Source: DASXRU01 sp033856235
GTDB taxonomy: Bacteria; Acidobacteriota; Blastocatellia; Pyrinomonadales; Pyrinomonadaceae
Reading direction: 5' to 3'
Assembly (NCBI GenBank): GCA_033856235.1
Contig: JAWVFI010000047.1
Coordinates: 34,951-98,950 of the forward strand
Length of the DNA: 64,000 nt
Shown here: positions 12,046 through 22,000 of the stretch, one piece after another
Layout: every line of letters begins with the position of its first letter
Position numbering within the stretch: the stretch's first letter is position 1
Position numbers and translations under genes: made by a program
The notes under the pieces: generated by a model
What the model saw: only the letters and a program-made list of their open reading frames with translations
What the model was told of the DNA's origin: nothing
Database searches by the model: none

Positions 12046-14340
12046 CTATGGTTTGGCTTCCCGCTCCCAATGTCGATGTTGGGCAATCGCGCCAATGAAT
12101 TCCCTGGCGAACTTAGGCGTTACACTCCCGGGATTCGTAACCACGCCGGCTGTTACGTCCGGTTTTTCGTTCGCGCTCGTTGCCCTGAGCTTGCCGCGGA
12201 GCGACGTGTTCAGGAATTCGATACCGGCGCCACTGGCGGCGATCGGTTTACAGTGCTTGTAGGCTTCACTTACAAACTCCGCGGGTTCATCCAGCGCTTT
12301 CAGAGCCTCAATGCTGGCGGCGCCGCCGGGAACATATACGGCATCGAATAAGACCGAGGCGCCAGTGAGAAAACTGAAGTCAACTTTCAATTCGGTTCCG
12401 CTAGCTCCCCTGACCACGCCGAGACGTGGCGCGACCGTCTTCGGCGCGGCGCCCGCTGTGAGCAGCGCCTGGTTCATTTCGGCGACCGCCGCCTCGTCAA
12501 ATCCATCGGCAAGCAGCACCGCTACTTTTCGTGTCTTGATCGTATCGTTCGGGAAATTTGGGTTATCCACCATTCTCAATGACGGTGACACATCGATCGC
12601 CTGCCCGGCACGCTTTGGTTGAAACTTCCGCGGGTCGCCGTCAGCAGGGACGCTCATGTTCATCGGCTTATCGAGCTTGGCCGGCAGTTTCGCGCCGAGA
12701 CCTTCGGCGACGCTATTCGCCAGGCCTTTATCTATCTGCCCCAAAAGGCCCAGCATGCGCTCTCTAATGGCCGGTGTTTCCAGCTTTCCTAACTCGAAGG
12801 TCAGAGCGCGGATGATGTGGAGCTTTTCTGGCTCGGACTGGCTATTAAAGAACAAAGTGGCCTGACTGAAGTGATCGAAGAAACTCGCGCTGCGAGCGCG
12901 GATTTTCTGGGCATCAATCCTTTCCGCGTAACTGGTAAAACCGCCCATATCAGCTCCGGCCTGAAAGGGACAACCGCCGCGAAGGGTGTTTGGCTCGTAA
13001 CTGGTCTGCCCGCGATTGACGGTTTGCCGCATAAACCCGTCGCGCTGGTTGTTATGCACCGGCGCCACCGGGCGGTTGATCGGGATCTCGTGAAAGTTTG
13101 GTCCACCGAGGCGAATCAGCTGCGTATCGGTGTAAGAGAAGAGACGGCCCTGCATCAGCGGATCGTTGGTGAAATCAATTCCCGGGACAATGTTGCCCAC
13201 GTGAAATGCGACTTGTTCCGTCTCGGCAAAGAAATTGTCGGGATTACGATTGAGCGTCAGCTTTCCGATCCGGCGCACGGGAACTATCTCCTCGGGAATA
13301 AGCTTGGTGGGATCAAGCAGATCGAAATCAAAGCTGTGCTCGTCTTTCTCTTCGACAATCTGCACGCCGAGCTCCCATTCCGGGTAATCGCCGTTTTCGA
13401 TGGCTTCCCAAAGATCACGGCGATGAAAGTCTGCGTCTTTCCCTGAGATCTTCTGAGCTTCGTCCCAGACCACCGAATGCACGCCCAGCAAAGGCTTCCA
13501 ATGAAACTTAACGAAACGCGCTTTGCCCTTTTCGTTGATGAATCGGAAGGTGTGCACGCCGAATCCTTCCATCATTCGCAGGCTGCGAGGAATCGCGCGA
13601 TCCGACATCACCCACATAATCATGTGCATTGATTCAGGCATCAGGGAAATGAAGTCCCAGAACGTGTCGTGCGCCGATGCCGCCTGTGGTATTTCATTAT
13701 GCGGCTCCGGCTTCACCGCGTGGATCAGGTCGGGAAACTTCATTGCATCCTGGATAAAGAAGACGGGAATGTTGTTTCCGACGATGTCGAAGTTTCCTTC
13801 CTGGGTATAGAACTTAACGGCGAATCCGCGCACGTCGCGAGCCAGATCGGTTGAGCCACGCGAGCCGGCCACAGTGGAGAAACGCACGAACACCGGAGTC
13901 TTAACTAACGGGTCTTGCAGGAATCCAGCTTTGGTGTACTGCGCCATGGATTCGTAGACCTGAAAGGATCCATGCGCTGCTGAACCGCGCGCGTGCACCA
14001 CTCTCTCCGGAATTCGTTCGTGATCGAAGTGCGTGATCTTTTCGCGGAGGATGAAGTCTTCGAGCAGAGTCGCCCCGCGCTCGCCGGCTTTCAGCGAGTT
14101 CTGGTTGTCGTTGATCCGCACGCCCTGATTGGTGGTTAGGAATTCTCCACCGCTGTCCTCGGTATTTTTTTGCAGGTCGTCGACCTTGGCGTCGTTGTTT
14201 CGCGGATCAAGTTTGGCGTTAGTGCGCGCGTTGTTTTCCTGAGCTTTCGCCTTGCTGCTGGTTTTCGCAGCAACTGTCTTCGCAGCGACTGACTTCGTCG
14301 CGCCTTTCTCTTTCACTCTGCTCGCTTTCCTTGTAGCCAT
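12046..14340 (-). CDS. katE: Large-subunit catalase (HPII type) with C-terminal DJ-1/PfpI-like domain
   Basis: 764 residues. A lysine/alanine-rich N-terminal extension (~1-50) leads into the heme catalase core: distal His in RVVHARGSAAHG, FVRFSTVAGSRGSTDLARD, NNIPVFFIQDA, and the proximal heme Tyr in RLFSYTDTQ. The last ~160 residues (VAVLLADGFDEAAVAEM onward) are the flavodoxin-like domain found only in large-subunit catalases. Converts H2O2 to water and oxygen in the cytoplasm. ATG 14340 preferred to 14343 because GGGAG then sits five bases away. Follows a ferritin-like gene on the same strand across a long palindrome, suggesting a peroxide/iron stress group. Confidence 0.95.
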   Translation of the reverse strand: MATRKASRVKEKGATKSVAAKTVAAKTSSKAKAQENNARTNAKLDPRNNDAKVDDLQKNTEDSGGEFLTTNQGVRINDNQNSLKAGERGATLLEDFILREKITHFDHERIPERVVHARGSAAHGSFQVYESMAQYTKAGFLQDPLVKTPVFVRFSTVAGSRGSTDLARDVRGFAVKFYTQEGNFDIVGNNIPVFFIQDAMKFPDLIHAVKPEPHNEIPQAASAHDTFWDFISLMPESMHMIMWVMSDRAIPRSLRMMEGFGVHTFRFINEKGKARFVKFHWKPLLGVHSVVWDEAQKISGKDADFHRRDLWEAIENGDYPEWELGVQIVEEKDEHSFDFDLLDPTKLIPEEIVPVRRIGKLTLNRNPDNFFAETEQVAFHVGNIVPGIDFTNDPLMQGRLFSYTDTQLIRLGGPNFHEIPINRPVAPVHNNQRDGFMRQTVNRGQTSYEPNTLRGGCPFQAGADMGGFTSYAERIDAQKIRARSASFFDHFSQATLFFNSQSEPEKLHIIRALTFELGKLETPAIRERMLGLLGQIDKGLANSVAEGLGAKLPAKLDKPMNMSVPADGDPRKFQPKRAGQAIDVSPSLRMVDNPNFPNDTIKTRKVAVLLADGFDEAAVAEMNQALLTAGAAPKTVAPRLGVVRGASGTELKVDFSFLTGASVLFDAVYVPGGAASIEALKALDEPAEFVSEAYKHCKPIAASGAGIEFLNTSLRGKLRATSANEKPDVTAGVVTNPGSVTPKFAREFIGAIAQHRHWEREAKP

Positions 14341-14419
14341 CATGTCTCCCTTTGTGCGTTGGTAGTCCGGTGTGGGAATTCTTAAGACCGGGCAACAAAT
14401 AGCGGCATCGCCGCAAAAT

Positions 14420-14590
14420 GGTCTCATTAGCACCGTGGCTTTGGCCCGGTGATCAAGATGTTGCGGAAGTGTTCTCTAAACCGTTTGAACGGTTTTCCCT
14501 TCTACCGACTACAGTAAAAACCGTTCAAGCGGTTTCGTTTTACCATTCTCAATATGATCACCGGGCTGAAGCCACGGTGCTAATGAGACC
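14420..14590. repeat. Nested palindrome between ferritin-like and catalase genes
   Basis: Outer arms GGTCTCATTAGCACCGTGG and its complement ending GCTAATGAGACC, inner arms AAACCGTTTGAACGGTTTT and AAAACCGTTCAAGCGG. A partial relative is at about 31075-31165. Confidence 0.85.
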
Positions 14591-14620
14591 CCTTCGCAGA
14601 AACAGCTTCGAATGCGGTCT

Positions 14621-15229
14621 TCATGCGTTCTTCGCCCGCGATTTCTTTGCCTGGGCGGCTTCGATAGCGGTCTCCACATCCTGCTCTTCCTCAGGTGGCG
14701 GCAGCACCGCCGGCATTCCGAGTGCTTCAATCCAAAGCTCGCGCGTCCAGCCGCTGGTGTGGTAGAGGTGCTCATCCTCTTCGGGCTCGACCTGATCGTG
14801 GGCCTGCTTCAATTGGGTTGCAGCGTCGCCGGATGAGTTCCTGGCAATTTCACCAATCAGCCCCCAGTTCAAGTGGTCCTTGGTTTCAGCCAGCGTGACA
14901 CATTCGGCGGCGACGATTTGGGCTGCCGCAAGGTCGGGTCCGCGCAATGCCATTTCCATAGCCTGCACCAGGGAATCTCCGATATGGCGCACGATCTTGC
15001 GCCCGGGTGTTTCCGCTTCCGGATCCAGGTTCATGCCCTTCAGCACGCCAGAAACGATCTGCACGTGGTTCTTCGTCTGTTCCAGATACTTTGCCCACTC
15101 TTTTTTCAAGTCTTCGTTCAGCGCGCAGCGCAGGGCAGTGGTGTAGATTTGAACGCCGCCCTTCTCGGTTTCGAGCGCCTGGTACAACAGTTCGGTGACG
15201 TGGCTGGTATTTAACGTTTCGGTTTTCAT
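14621..15229 (-). CDS. Ferritin-like four-helix protein
   Basis: 202 residues, mostly helical. Pattern of E and H residues on successive helices (ALETEKGGVQIY; WAKYLEQTKNHVQIV; AECVTLAETKDHLNW; QVEPEEDEHLYH) is that of the ferritin/rubrerythrin superfamily di-metal site. A basic, Ala-rich tail (KKSRAKNA) ends it. No ribosome site problem: ATG 15229 follows GGGGGGAAT. Encoded upstream of the catalase on the same strand, so probable roles are iron handling or peroxide defence. The exact subfamily is not identified. Confidence 0.75.
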   Translation of the reverse strand: MKTETLNTSHVTELLYQALETEKGGVQIYTTALRCALNEDLKKEWAKYLEQTKNHVQIVSGVLKGMNLDPEAETPGRKIVRHIGDSLVQAMEMALRGPDLAAAQIVAAECVTLAETKDHLNWGLIGEIARNSSGDAATQLKQAHDQVEPEEDEHLYHTSGWTRELWIEALGMPAVLPPPEEEQDVETAIEAAQAKKSRAKNA

Positions 15230-15557
15230 ATTCCCCCCTGTCGAAGTTGATGAACTGAGATTGAGTGCAAACAGGAAGGAGTCTCATAGCAAACGCAGTG
15301 CCGATTGGAAACGCGGCCAGCTGAGGTGAAGGTCGTTCGATAACGGAACAATGCAGGGAAGCGGTCTCCTGACTGTGTTCGAAAAACCGTTGGCGGGCAT
15401 GTGTGGTCGGACTCTTACAGCTCAGGTTTGCAAGAAGTCTTATTTGAAACCTTGCCCGGCGTGATCAAGCTGTGATACTAGGCGGACGCCCTTCGCCAGG
15501 GTGGCGATTTCCACCTGCTGAATGCGATGCACTACCGTTTAGAAAGGAGTCTCATCA
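15230..15557. other. Intergenic, no feature recognised
   Basis: Upstream region of the ferritin-like gene and of the DUF4062 remnant. No convincing ORF, tRNA or strong hairpin seen. Confidence 0.5.
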
Positions 15558-15677
15558 ATGCCGCAAGGCTGGAGAACCGTTCGCATATTCATCTCATCGA
15601 CTTTCCGTGACATGCAGGCCGAACGTGATCATCTCGTGCGGTTTGTTTTTCCACGCCGGGGAAAAAAGTCCAGATGA
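15558..15677 (+). pseudogene. Truncated DUF4062-domain gene (N-terminal remnant)
   Basis: 39 codons behind a good ribosome site (AAAGGAG) encode MPQGWRTVRIFISSTFRDMQ followed by AERDHLVRFVFPR, then diverge and stop. RVFISSTF-DM-AERD-L-FP is the opening signature of DUF4062, which normally starts large multidomain proteins, often with NTPase (NACHT/STAND) and repeat domains in defence-like systems. Nothing downstream continues the domain in any frame. It is best read as the stump of a deleted gene. DUF4062 is also a domain of the TROVE-containing vertebrate protein TEP1, but the distance to the TROVE gene here makes a link speculative. Confidence 0.7.
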
Positions 15678-15885
15678 AAATGCTGGGGTAAACGTGGCAG
15701 GGAAGTAGCCGGCGCAACGATTTAACAGCAGTCGACGAGGAGCGCGAAATTCATACCTCTGCTTAGTGAGTTTTTTCGCTCAAGGGAGCTGGCCGGGAAG
15801 CGTGCACCGGAATGTTGCACCCTCCTTAAGCTTGCTTTCGACAGTCGGATCTGAGGCCGCAAGATATTCCTATCGAGACACCACC

Positions 15886-16332
15886 TCAACCATTCATGAT
15901 CCGACGATATGACACATACAAATCCGACAGGCGGTCTGCGGAAGCAGGATCACTCCGAGCCAGCAAGGTGATAATTTCATCGCGTCCGGCAAACAAGGGA
16001 GCCATGGCCTGTCTTTGCGCCGGTGTAAAGTTCGAACTATCCCCCTTGTCAATTTCTGCACGTAAGGATGTAAAGAACTCGCTGGCACCTTGGCGCGCGG
16101 GCTCATAATCACCTCGCCGCGCGTCAATTACTGCTGAGGCAAGATTACTCTGCATCCTGACAAGCATTAACTGGTGCTCTCTCTCGCCCAGACTGCTGGT
16201 GGCTGCCCGAGCCTTGAGCCACATCGGGATGAAACCCAGCAGGAAGATGATGAGTACCACGCCAGTATAAATGATAAAGCGCTGCATGGCAGGACGTGAC
16301 TTGCCCGGTTTAGTTTGTACATCTTCACTCAT
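15886..16332 (-). CDS. Single-pass membrane protein of unknown function
   Basis: 148 residues. One transmembrane helix (~residues 18-38, IIYTGVVLIIFLLGFIPMWL) after a short charged cytoplasmic N-terminus, then a ~110-residue helical, probably periplasmic, domain with LGEREHQLMLVRMQSNLASA and regular heptad-like spacing. ATG 16332 chosen because GGAGTAAAC lies just upstream; the longer frame runs into the upstream tRNA. No family recognised. Similar layout occurs in sensor-like or stator-like proteins, but no signalling domain is present. Confidence 0.75.
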   Translation of the reverse strand: MSEDVQTKPGKSRPAMQRFIIYTGVVLIIFLLGFIPMWLKARAATSSLGEREHQLMLVRMQSNLASAVIDARRGDYEPARQGASEFFTSLRAEIDKGDSSNFTPAQRQAMAPLFAGRDEIITLLARSDPASADRLSDLYVSYRRIMNG

Positions 16333-16375
16333 ACTGTTTACTCCATTTACTGAGCGCGTTTGGCACCTGAAATGA

Positions 16376-16400
16376 AAACGGCGAGGAGCGCCTCGCCGTA
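16376..16400 (-). terminator. Terminator after tRNA-Ala
   Basis: ACGGCGAGG and CCTCGCCGT form a 9-bp hairpin; on the minus strand it is followed by TTTTC. It sits 14 bases past the tRNA 3' end. Confidence 0.6.
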
Positions 16401-16413
16401 AACTGGATTCGTT

Positions 16414-16489
16414 TGGTGGAGCAGAGGAGGGTCGAACTCCTGGCCTCCGCATTGCGAACGCGGCGCTCTGCCAACTGAGCTACTGCCCC
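16414..16489 (-). tRNA. tRNA-Ala (CGC)
   Basis: Minus strand acceptor GGGGCAG/CTGCTCC with G3-U70, A73, encoded CCA; stem CCGCG/TGCGG, anticodon CGC in loop TTCGCAA; D-loop AGTTGGCA with GG. Fully canonical, unlike many members of the array. Confidence 0.95.
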
Positions 16490-16654
16490 ACGAGCGCAAA
16501 GCATAGCGTTTCAGGTTTCAGGTTTCAAGTTGGGAGTCGGAAGGATCCGCAGATTAGGGCGAATAGGCAGACAGCGGACCAAGAGAAAAATCACGATAAG
16601 CCTGTTTGCTGGTTACTGGGCGTTGAATCTGCGGAATCTGTGCAATCTGCGGAC

Positions 16655-17914
16655 TCAGGACAGAGTGCTAGCCGCTAGCTCGATCGCCTCATTTAACTTC
16701 TCGACGTTTTTTCCGCCGCCCTGGGCCAAGTCTGCCTTGCCGCCGCCGCGGCCCTCGATCATTTCGCAGGCTTTGCGCATTAGTCCGTTCATATCGCCAG
16801 GAGCGTCCGGGGATCTGGCGAAGACGAGGCGAGCGGTTTCCTTATCTCGGGAACCGAGCAGGGCGATTGTCTGCGGATGTGCTACCAGGGCGAGGGCGAG
16901 GCGCTTTAGTGCATCCGCGTCGCGGTTGTCGAATGATTGGGCAACGATGCGCGGGCCGCTGATCGAGCCCTCCCTCACGGTGTAGCCACTGACTTCGATG
17001 TTGCCCAGCCTGCTATCAATACCAGCATCGCGCAGGAGTTCTTCGGCTTCGACGCGGGCGGCAATTTCTTCCAACGCGCGAATTCGACGGTGCAGTTCCT
17101 TATTGTCTTCCAACATCCGCTCCGCCAAAGCCGAGCCATCGTCTCGTCCCGCGCTGAACAAAGCAGCGGTCCGGCGAGCTGTATCGTTGGCCCGCCGGTA
17201 ATCGGCCAACGCGCGGCCGCCAGCGACAAACTCAATCCGGGTCAATCCCTTGGCGCGCTCCCACGAGCGCACGGCCAGGACGCCAACTTCGCCGGTGCGC
17301 TGCGCGTGGGTGCCACCGCATGGAGTCAGATCAAAACCGGCGATCTCGATCAAACGCAGTTCGCCCGCGACCGCTGGTTCTTTGCGCAACGGCAAGGTCG
17401 CCGCTTCTTCCGGGGTCACATGGCGGATAGTGACGACCCGATCTTCCCAAACGATCTGGTTCGCCAGGTCAACTGCCTGCTGGATTTTTTCGTCGGTAGG
17501 TTGATCGAGTGCAACGTCGATTTCACATACCTGGTCCAACATGCGGAACCCGCGCGTCTCCGCGCCAAACAGCGAGACAAACGCCTGCGAGAGGATGTGC
17601 TGGCCCGAGTGCTGCTGCAGGTGGTCCAAGCGACGTTTCCAATCGATGCTGCCGTGGACGGTTTCGCCGGCCGACGGCGCCGTTCCCTCAATCACATGTT
17701 GCACCGACGCGCCTTCCCCCTCGATACAATCAACGACGCGGGCCGAGGCAAGCGTGCCGGTATCGTTCGGCTGGCCGCCGCCGGTGGGATAGAAAGCGGT
17801 GCGATCGAGTGTGACCGCCAAGCGGCCGTCAGTTGTGCTTTCCACGTTCACGACCTGCGCATCGAAATCGATTAAATGAGAATCGTCGTAATAGAGACGT
17901 TCAGTTGGCGGCAT
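16655..17914 (-). CDS. alaX: Alanyl-tRNA editing protein AlaX (long form with DHHA1 domain)
   Basis: 419 residues. Frees tRNA-Ala mischarged with Ser or Gly. The editing domain has FYPTGGGQPND, the zinc ligands HSGQH (H102, H106) and CGGTH (C199, H203). A coiled-coil stretch (~255-300) joins to a C-terminal DHHA1 domain ending GRGGGKADLAQGGG. The N-terminal aminoacylation domain of AlaRS is absent, which makes this a free-standing editor (AlaX-L) and not a synthetase. It is encoded just upstream of tRNA-Ala(CGC) on the same strand with ~165 bases between, a functionally sensible neighbour. The weak ribosome site leaves the start slightly uncertain. Confidence 0.93.
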   Translation of the reverse strand: MPPTERLYYDDSHLIDFDAQVVNVESTTDGRLAVTLDRTAFYPTGGGQPNDTGTLASARVVDCIEGEGASVQHVIEGTAPSAGETVHGSIDWKRRLDHLQQHSGQHILSQAFVSLFGAETRGFRMLDQVCEIDVALDQPTDEKIQQAVDLANQIVWEDRVVTIRHVTPEEAATLPLRKEPAVAGELRLIEIAGFDLTPCGGTHAQRTGEVGVLAVRSWERAKGLTRIEFVAGGRALADYRRANDTARRTAALFSAGRDDGSALAERMLEDNKELHRRIRALEEIAARVEAEELLRDAGIDSRLGNIEVSGYTVREGSISGPRIVAQSFDNRDADALKRLALALVAHPQTIALLGSRDKETARLVFARSPDAPGDMNGLMRKACEMIEGRGGGKADLAQGGGKNVEKLNEAIELAASTLS

Positions 17915-18079
17915 GTGAAGTTAATAATCCAAGCTTTCGTCGGGTGCAAGCTCTTCCCTGGGATCGCGGGCGTCCCGCCCGCTTCAAGCACGGGGAAAGA
18001 GGCAATGAAAGGTTCACGCGGCGCGCTCAACGCCGGAGGACACTGGGGCCAGTGAAGAGCTTGAGTGTTTAAGCGGAGT

Positions 18080-18976
18080 TTAGGAAACGATTACTTCGAT
18101 CGTCTGTGGCGCGATCTCAAAAGTCATGGGAGTCTTGCCAATCACTTCGCCGTCAACCTGCACCAGGACGTCGCCGAGAGCCCGCGCCCGGGTCCCGCGA
18201 AGATAACGAACGCCGGCAGTAGTAGGTTTTACTCGCCCTCTGGCCACCAGGGTCAGCAGGTAAACATATCGCACTCTGCTGGCTGATGTTATCAGCATGA
18301 TCTCAAATTCCGGCTTGTCGATTTGCGCTCCCGGAGTCAGGACCAGTCCGCCACCGTAACTCGCGGCATTGGCGACGCACGCAAACGTAGCGGAGACGGA
18401 TTCTCCGCCGACTTCGAGGTCAAAGGTTGGGGGATTCCAATGAAGGAGAAACTCCATGCCAGCGTAAAAGAACGCCCCTTTGCCGATGCGACGTTTCAGT
18501 CCGGGGCGCACTGCGCTGGCCACCGCCGCGTCAACACCTACCCCGGCCATCAAGAAAAAATATCGTCTGGCGCCGGTTGCTTCCTCGACAGCGGAGCCGA
18601 GATGAATGCGCCGCGTCTGGTTCGCCGCAACTGCCGCGGCCGCCGCCGCCATCTTGAAAGGCAACTTCAAATCATAAGCCAGGACATTCGCCGTGCCGCG
18701 AGGCCAGATTGCCAGACGTGTATTGGTCCCTATCAAACCCTGTAACGCTTCGTTGATAGTCCCGTCGCCTCCGGAAACGATGACGTCAGTAGCGCCTGCT
18801 GCGGCAGCTTGAGCGGCCAGTCGGCTCGCATCTTTGGGGGCACTGGTGCTTAGCGATTGGACTGGAAGGCCGTGGGTTTTTAGGAGTTCACAAAAGCGCG
18901 CAATTTCCGCAGCGCGCTGCGGGCCGCCGCGGCCGGCATGGGGATTGGAGATGAGGACGACGCTGCGTTGGGCCAT
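18080..18976 (-). CDS. Diacylglycerol kinase-family lipid kinase
   Basis: 298 residues, full length for the bacterial DgkB/YegS/LCB5-like family. N-terminal NPHAGRGG, then VSGGDGTINEAL (nucleotide-binding GGDGT), PRGTANVLA and the second-domain motifs GVGVDAAV and DGE. Transfers the ATP gamma-phosphate to a lipid alcohol (diacylglycerol or a sphingoid-like base) at the inner leaflet. Substrate cannot be read from sequence. ATG 18976. Lies between AlaX and the large surface protein, all on the minus strand but with word palindromes between them, so not an evident operon. Confidence 0.9.
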   Translation of the reverse strand: MAQRSVVLISNPHAGRGGPQRAAEIARFCELLKTHGLPVQSLSTSAPKDASRLAAQAAAAGATDVIVSGGDGTINEALQGLIGTNTRLAIWPRGTANVLAYDLKLPFKMAAAAAAVAANQTRRIHLGSAVEEATGARRYFFLMAGVGVDAAVASAVRPGLKRRIGKGAFFYAGMEFLLHWNPPTFDLEVGGESVSATFACVANAASYGGGLVLTPGAQIDKPEFEIMLITSASRVRYVYLLTLVARGRVKPTTAGVRYLRGTRARALGDVLVQVDGEVIGKTPMTFEIAPQTIEVIVS

Positions 18977-19072
18977 GCAGGGGGAGAATAGCAGAATCAG
19001 GGGCAGGAGCAGGAAGCAGGAGCAGTTAAGAAAAGATCCTGCCGTCTGCCCCTGCTTCCTGCCCCTGGTTAG

Positions 19073-22000
19073 CTACCGCCCGCACTCCCCATTGCTGCGG
19101 GTGACCACGGAACTAAAGCGCTGCTGATATTCAGTGGAAGTTATGAACGAGCAAACCATCCCGCGATAGTTCCCGGGCTCACGATTGTTCAAAATATTCA
19201 ACCAGAAGTTGTAACCCTCCGGCTCCGGATCGCGGCGCAGGTAACCGAAGTATTCCATCGCCACAAATGCTTTGTTGTACTGGGCGCGAACGAAGGGCTC
19301 GGCCTCGATTGCCGAGCGCAGAACCTGCACCCTGCCGCCGGCGTCGAAGTCATGCAGCAGAGCGTCCTTCATTGAGGAGAGGTCGGCGCCGGAAGTTCCC
19401 TTGATCGTCCCCAGCAGCGAATCGACAAACTGTTCGCGATCGAGGGAGGTCGGATACCTGGCCGCAAACTCCGGCCGAGTGACGAACCCCTGAACAAGGG
19501 CAACCTTGGCCGCCTCGAGGTTCGCTCCGCCGACCACTAGGCTGCGGTCAGGCATGAACTCCGCAAAACGCGGGGCCCGTCCCAATCCGCCTGCATAGAG
19601 GTCGTAAACGAAGGAGCCGGTCTCCTGGAATTCTCGCTCGACGAAAAACGCCGCGGCTACATCGATGCGCCGCGCGCGCATGCAATCGGCATCGTCTTCG
19701 CAGCGATTGAGTTCGCCGCTCCAGTACTCAAAGCCTCCCTGGTCCGGTTCGCGCCCCAGGAAGTCAAGATACTGCTGCCGTACAAAGTACTCGGCAGTGT
19801 CCACGGCATTCGCCGCAACGACGGTGTCCCGGGCCGCCGAGAATCCGGCGTCGGGAGTATTACCGAGCAGCGAAAACGATCGAGTCGAGGGACTGAAGCG
19901 ATAATTCGCCAGCGCCGGGGTGACGGTGTAGAAGTTGTCGGTATCGACGTTATCGAAATGATATCTGCCGTTGCTGTCGGTGATCGTTGTGCTCGACTGG
20001 CTTCCGGCAAGACGCATGGTCACTCCCGAAAGGGAAGCCCCATCGCTCGTGGTTATCCTGCCGCTGATAGTCGCGGCTGACGCGGTTGGCGCGCTACAGC
20101 TAACCGTGGATGGATTTGTATCCACGCAGCCGGTCATGGAGACGACGCGGGAGAGTGCGGCGGGAAGTCCTTCCGCGGCTAGCCCGAATCGGAAGTTCCC
20201 GGGCGTGACCACGCCAAACGCAAAGCTTAGGTTGAGGGTGGCTCCGTTTGCCAAGGGTGTTCCGGCTGTAACCGTTCCCGCAGCCACGCTTGAATCCAGT
20301 CCGCCGCCGCTGGCCTGTGTTGGTGGCGTCTCTACGGTTGTACCTTGAACGGTGCAGGAATTCGCGGGGCAACTGGCATTAGGCCCGACGATGGCGACTG
20401 TGGCCAGAGTGGTCGATAGCAGACGCAAATCTGCGGGCCCAGCGGGCGAAGAGTTCAGATTACTGAGGTCGATAATGCGGAACCGCAAGCGCGTCAGCGG
20501 CGCGCCCGTATTGTTAGTAAAGGTGCGACGTATGGTGATCGTACCTGCGGGACCATTAGCCACCGCCGTGAAGTTGCGGGCAAAATTTGCGCCGCTGCCG
20601 GCAGAGATCAGCGGATCCAGATTGATAGTAGGTAATGAGCCTGTGGCGTTATGAAGTGGCCCGGCTAAGTTCTCGGGTCCTGGCGCGCCTAAAGTTGAAA
20701 CGCGCGTACTGAAGGTGCCTCCGGTAATTGAAACGAAGGCAAAGTCGTTGTTGTTGTTTCCGGTATCCTGCGGGAAATCCCCAGCGATAAGTTTTCTCAC
20801 AAACGCGTATTCACCATTGACGGTGATTCCACCTGTGCCCGCGCCGCTCGGAGTGATGGCGGTGCCTTCGAAGAACAGAGCATCGCGGCTATCGAAGCCG
20901 GCGGAATCAATCCGCGTTGGCGCAGTCGGAGTAGCGCCCCCGAAGAGCCCGAGACCTGATCCGTCAACCGTGCCCGTAGACAATGCGCCATTCGAGGCCG
21001 CCGCAGCGGCCAGACTGTAGGCAGATCCGGTCAGCAGGAAGTGGCCGCGCGCGGGAATCTGCGTGGTGCCGCTGCCGAGCGCTCCCGGAACAGTGAACCG
21101 GAGAGCCTGCGCTCCCGCTGCAGTCAGTGCATGAAGTGTGAACCCGCTAATGTCGAGTGGGTTATTAGTGGCGTTGTACAGTTCGACGTATTCGTCATCG
21201 GCGCCGCCCGTTCCGCGGAGGCGGAACTCGCTAATGATTACCTGTCCAGCAGTTGCCGCGGGCGGAATAACATTCACGACAGCCGTACCAGACAGACTCT
21301 GGCCGTCCGGATTGGTGATCGTAATGGTTTGTGCACCGAGTGACGCGCCCACAGTCGAAACATTTAGGGTGACCTGCGTGGGGCTGGTGTAAGTTACGGA
21401 GTTGACCGTAACCCCGCCCGTTACGGTGGCGCTGATATGGTTGAAAGGCAAAGCCGGCGGAGCGAGATCCGTTCCCGGATCGTAGAACCCTGAACCGGAA
21501 ACGACGGTCCCGGTTACGACTACGTTTGACGAGGGCACTCCCTGAAGAATGTTGTTGCCAGTCGCACTTGCCGGAGTTGCCGGTGGTGGCGCCAACAGTT
21601 TTGCTACGCGCGCGCCGTAAGAATTGGTCGCGCTGCAATACTCCTGCACCGTCCACATCGTCATGTCGTCTTTCGGATCAAGCGAGGTGAACGAGTAATC
21701 ACCCCAACGGCGCGGCGGGCCCGGATCGCCCGGCGGGTTATAAGCCGTGCTACTCGCGGTGTAGATGTTGACTGCCTGGGTCGTGCCTAGCGCATCACCG
21801 CTAAGTCGTCCGCTGGTGGCGGCGTCAATGCGGAAAGGAGTGCCCGACGTGGTGTAGCCGATGGCCGCGTGTCCTTGTCCGGAAACCATCACGGAAGGAA
21901 TTATGTATTGGCGTGAGAGCGCCGTGGTCGCGGCAACGGCATCAAAGATAGTGCCCGATTGGTTGACGGTCGGCGCACCCGCTCCGGGCGGCACAATTAG

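Noticed and set aside
12817..13446. 209-residue plus-strand ORF inside catalase
   Set aside because: Shadow of katE in another frame.
16937..17875. 312-residue ORF opposite AlaX
   Set aside because: Shadow of the AlaX gene; no family, high Arg/Ala content from the GC-rich antisense frame.
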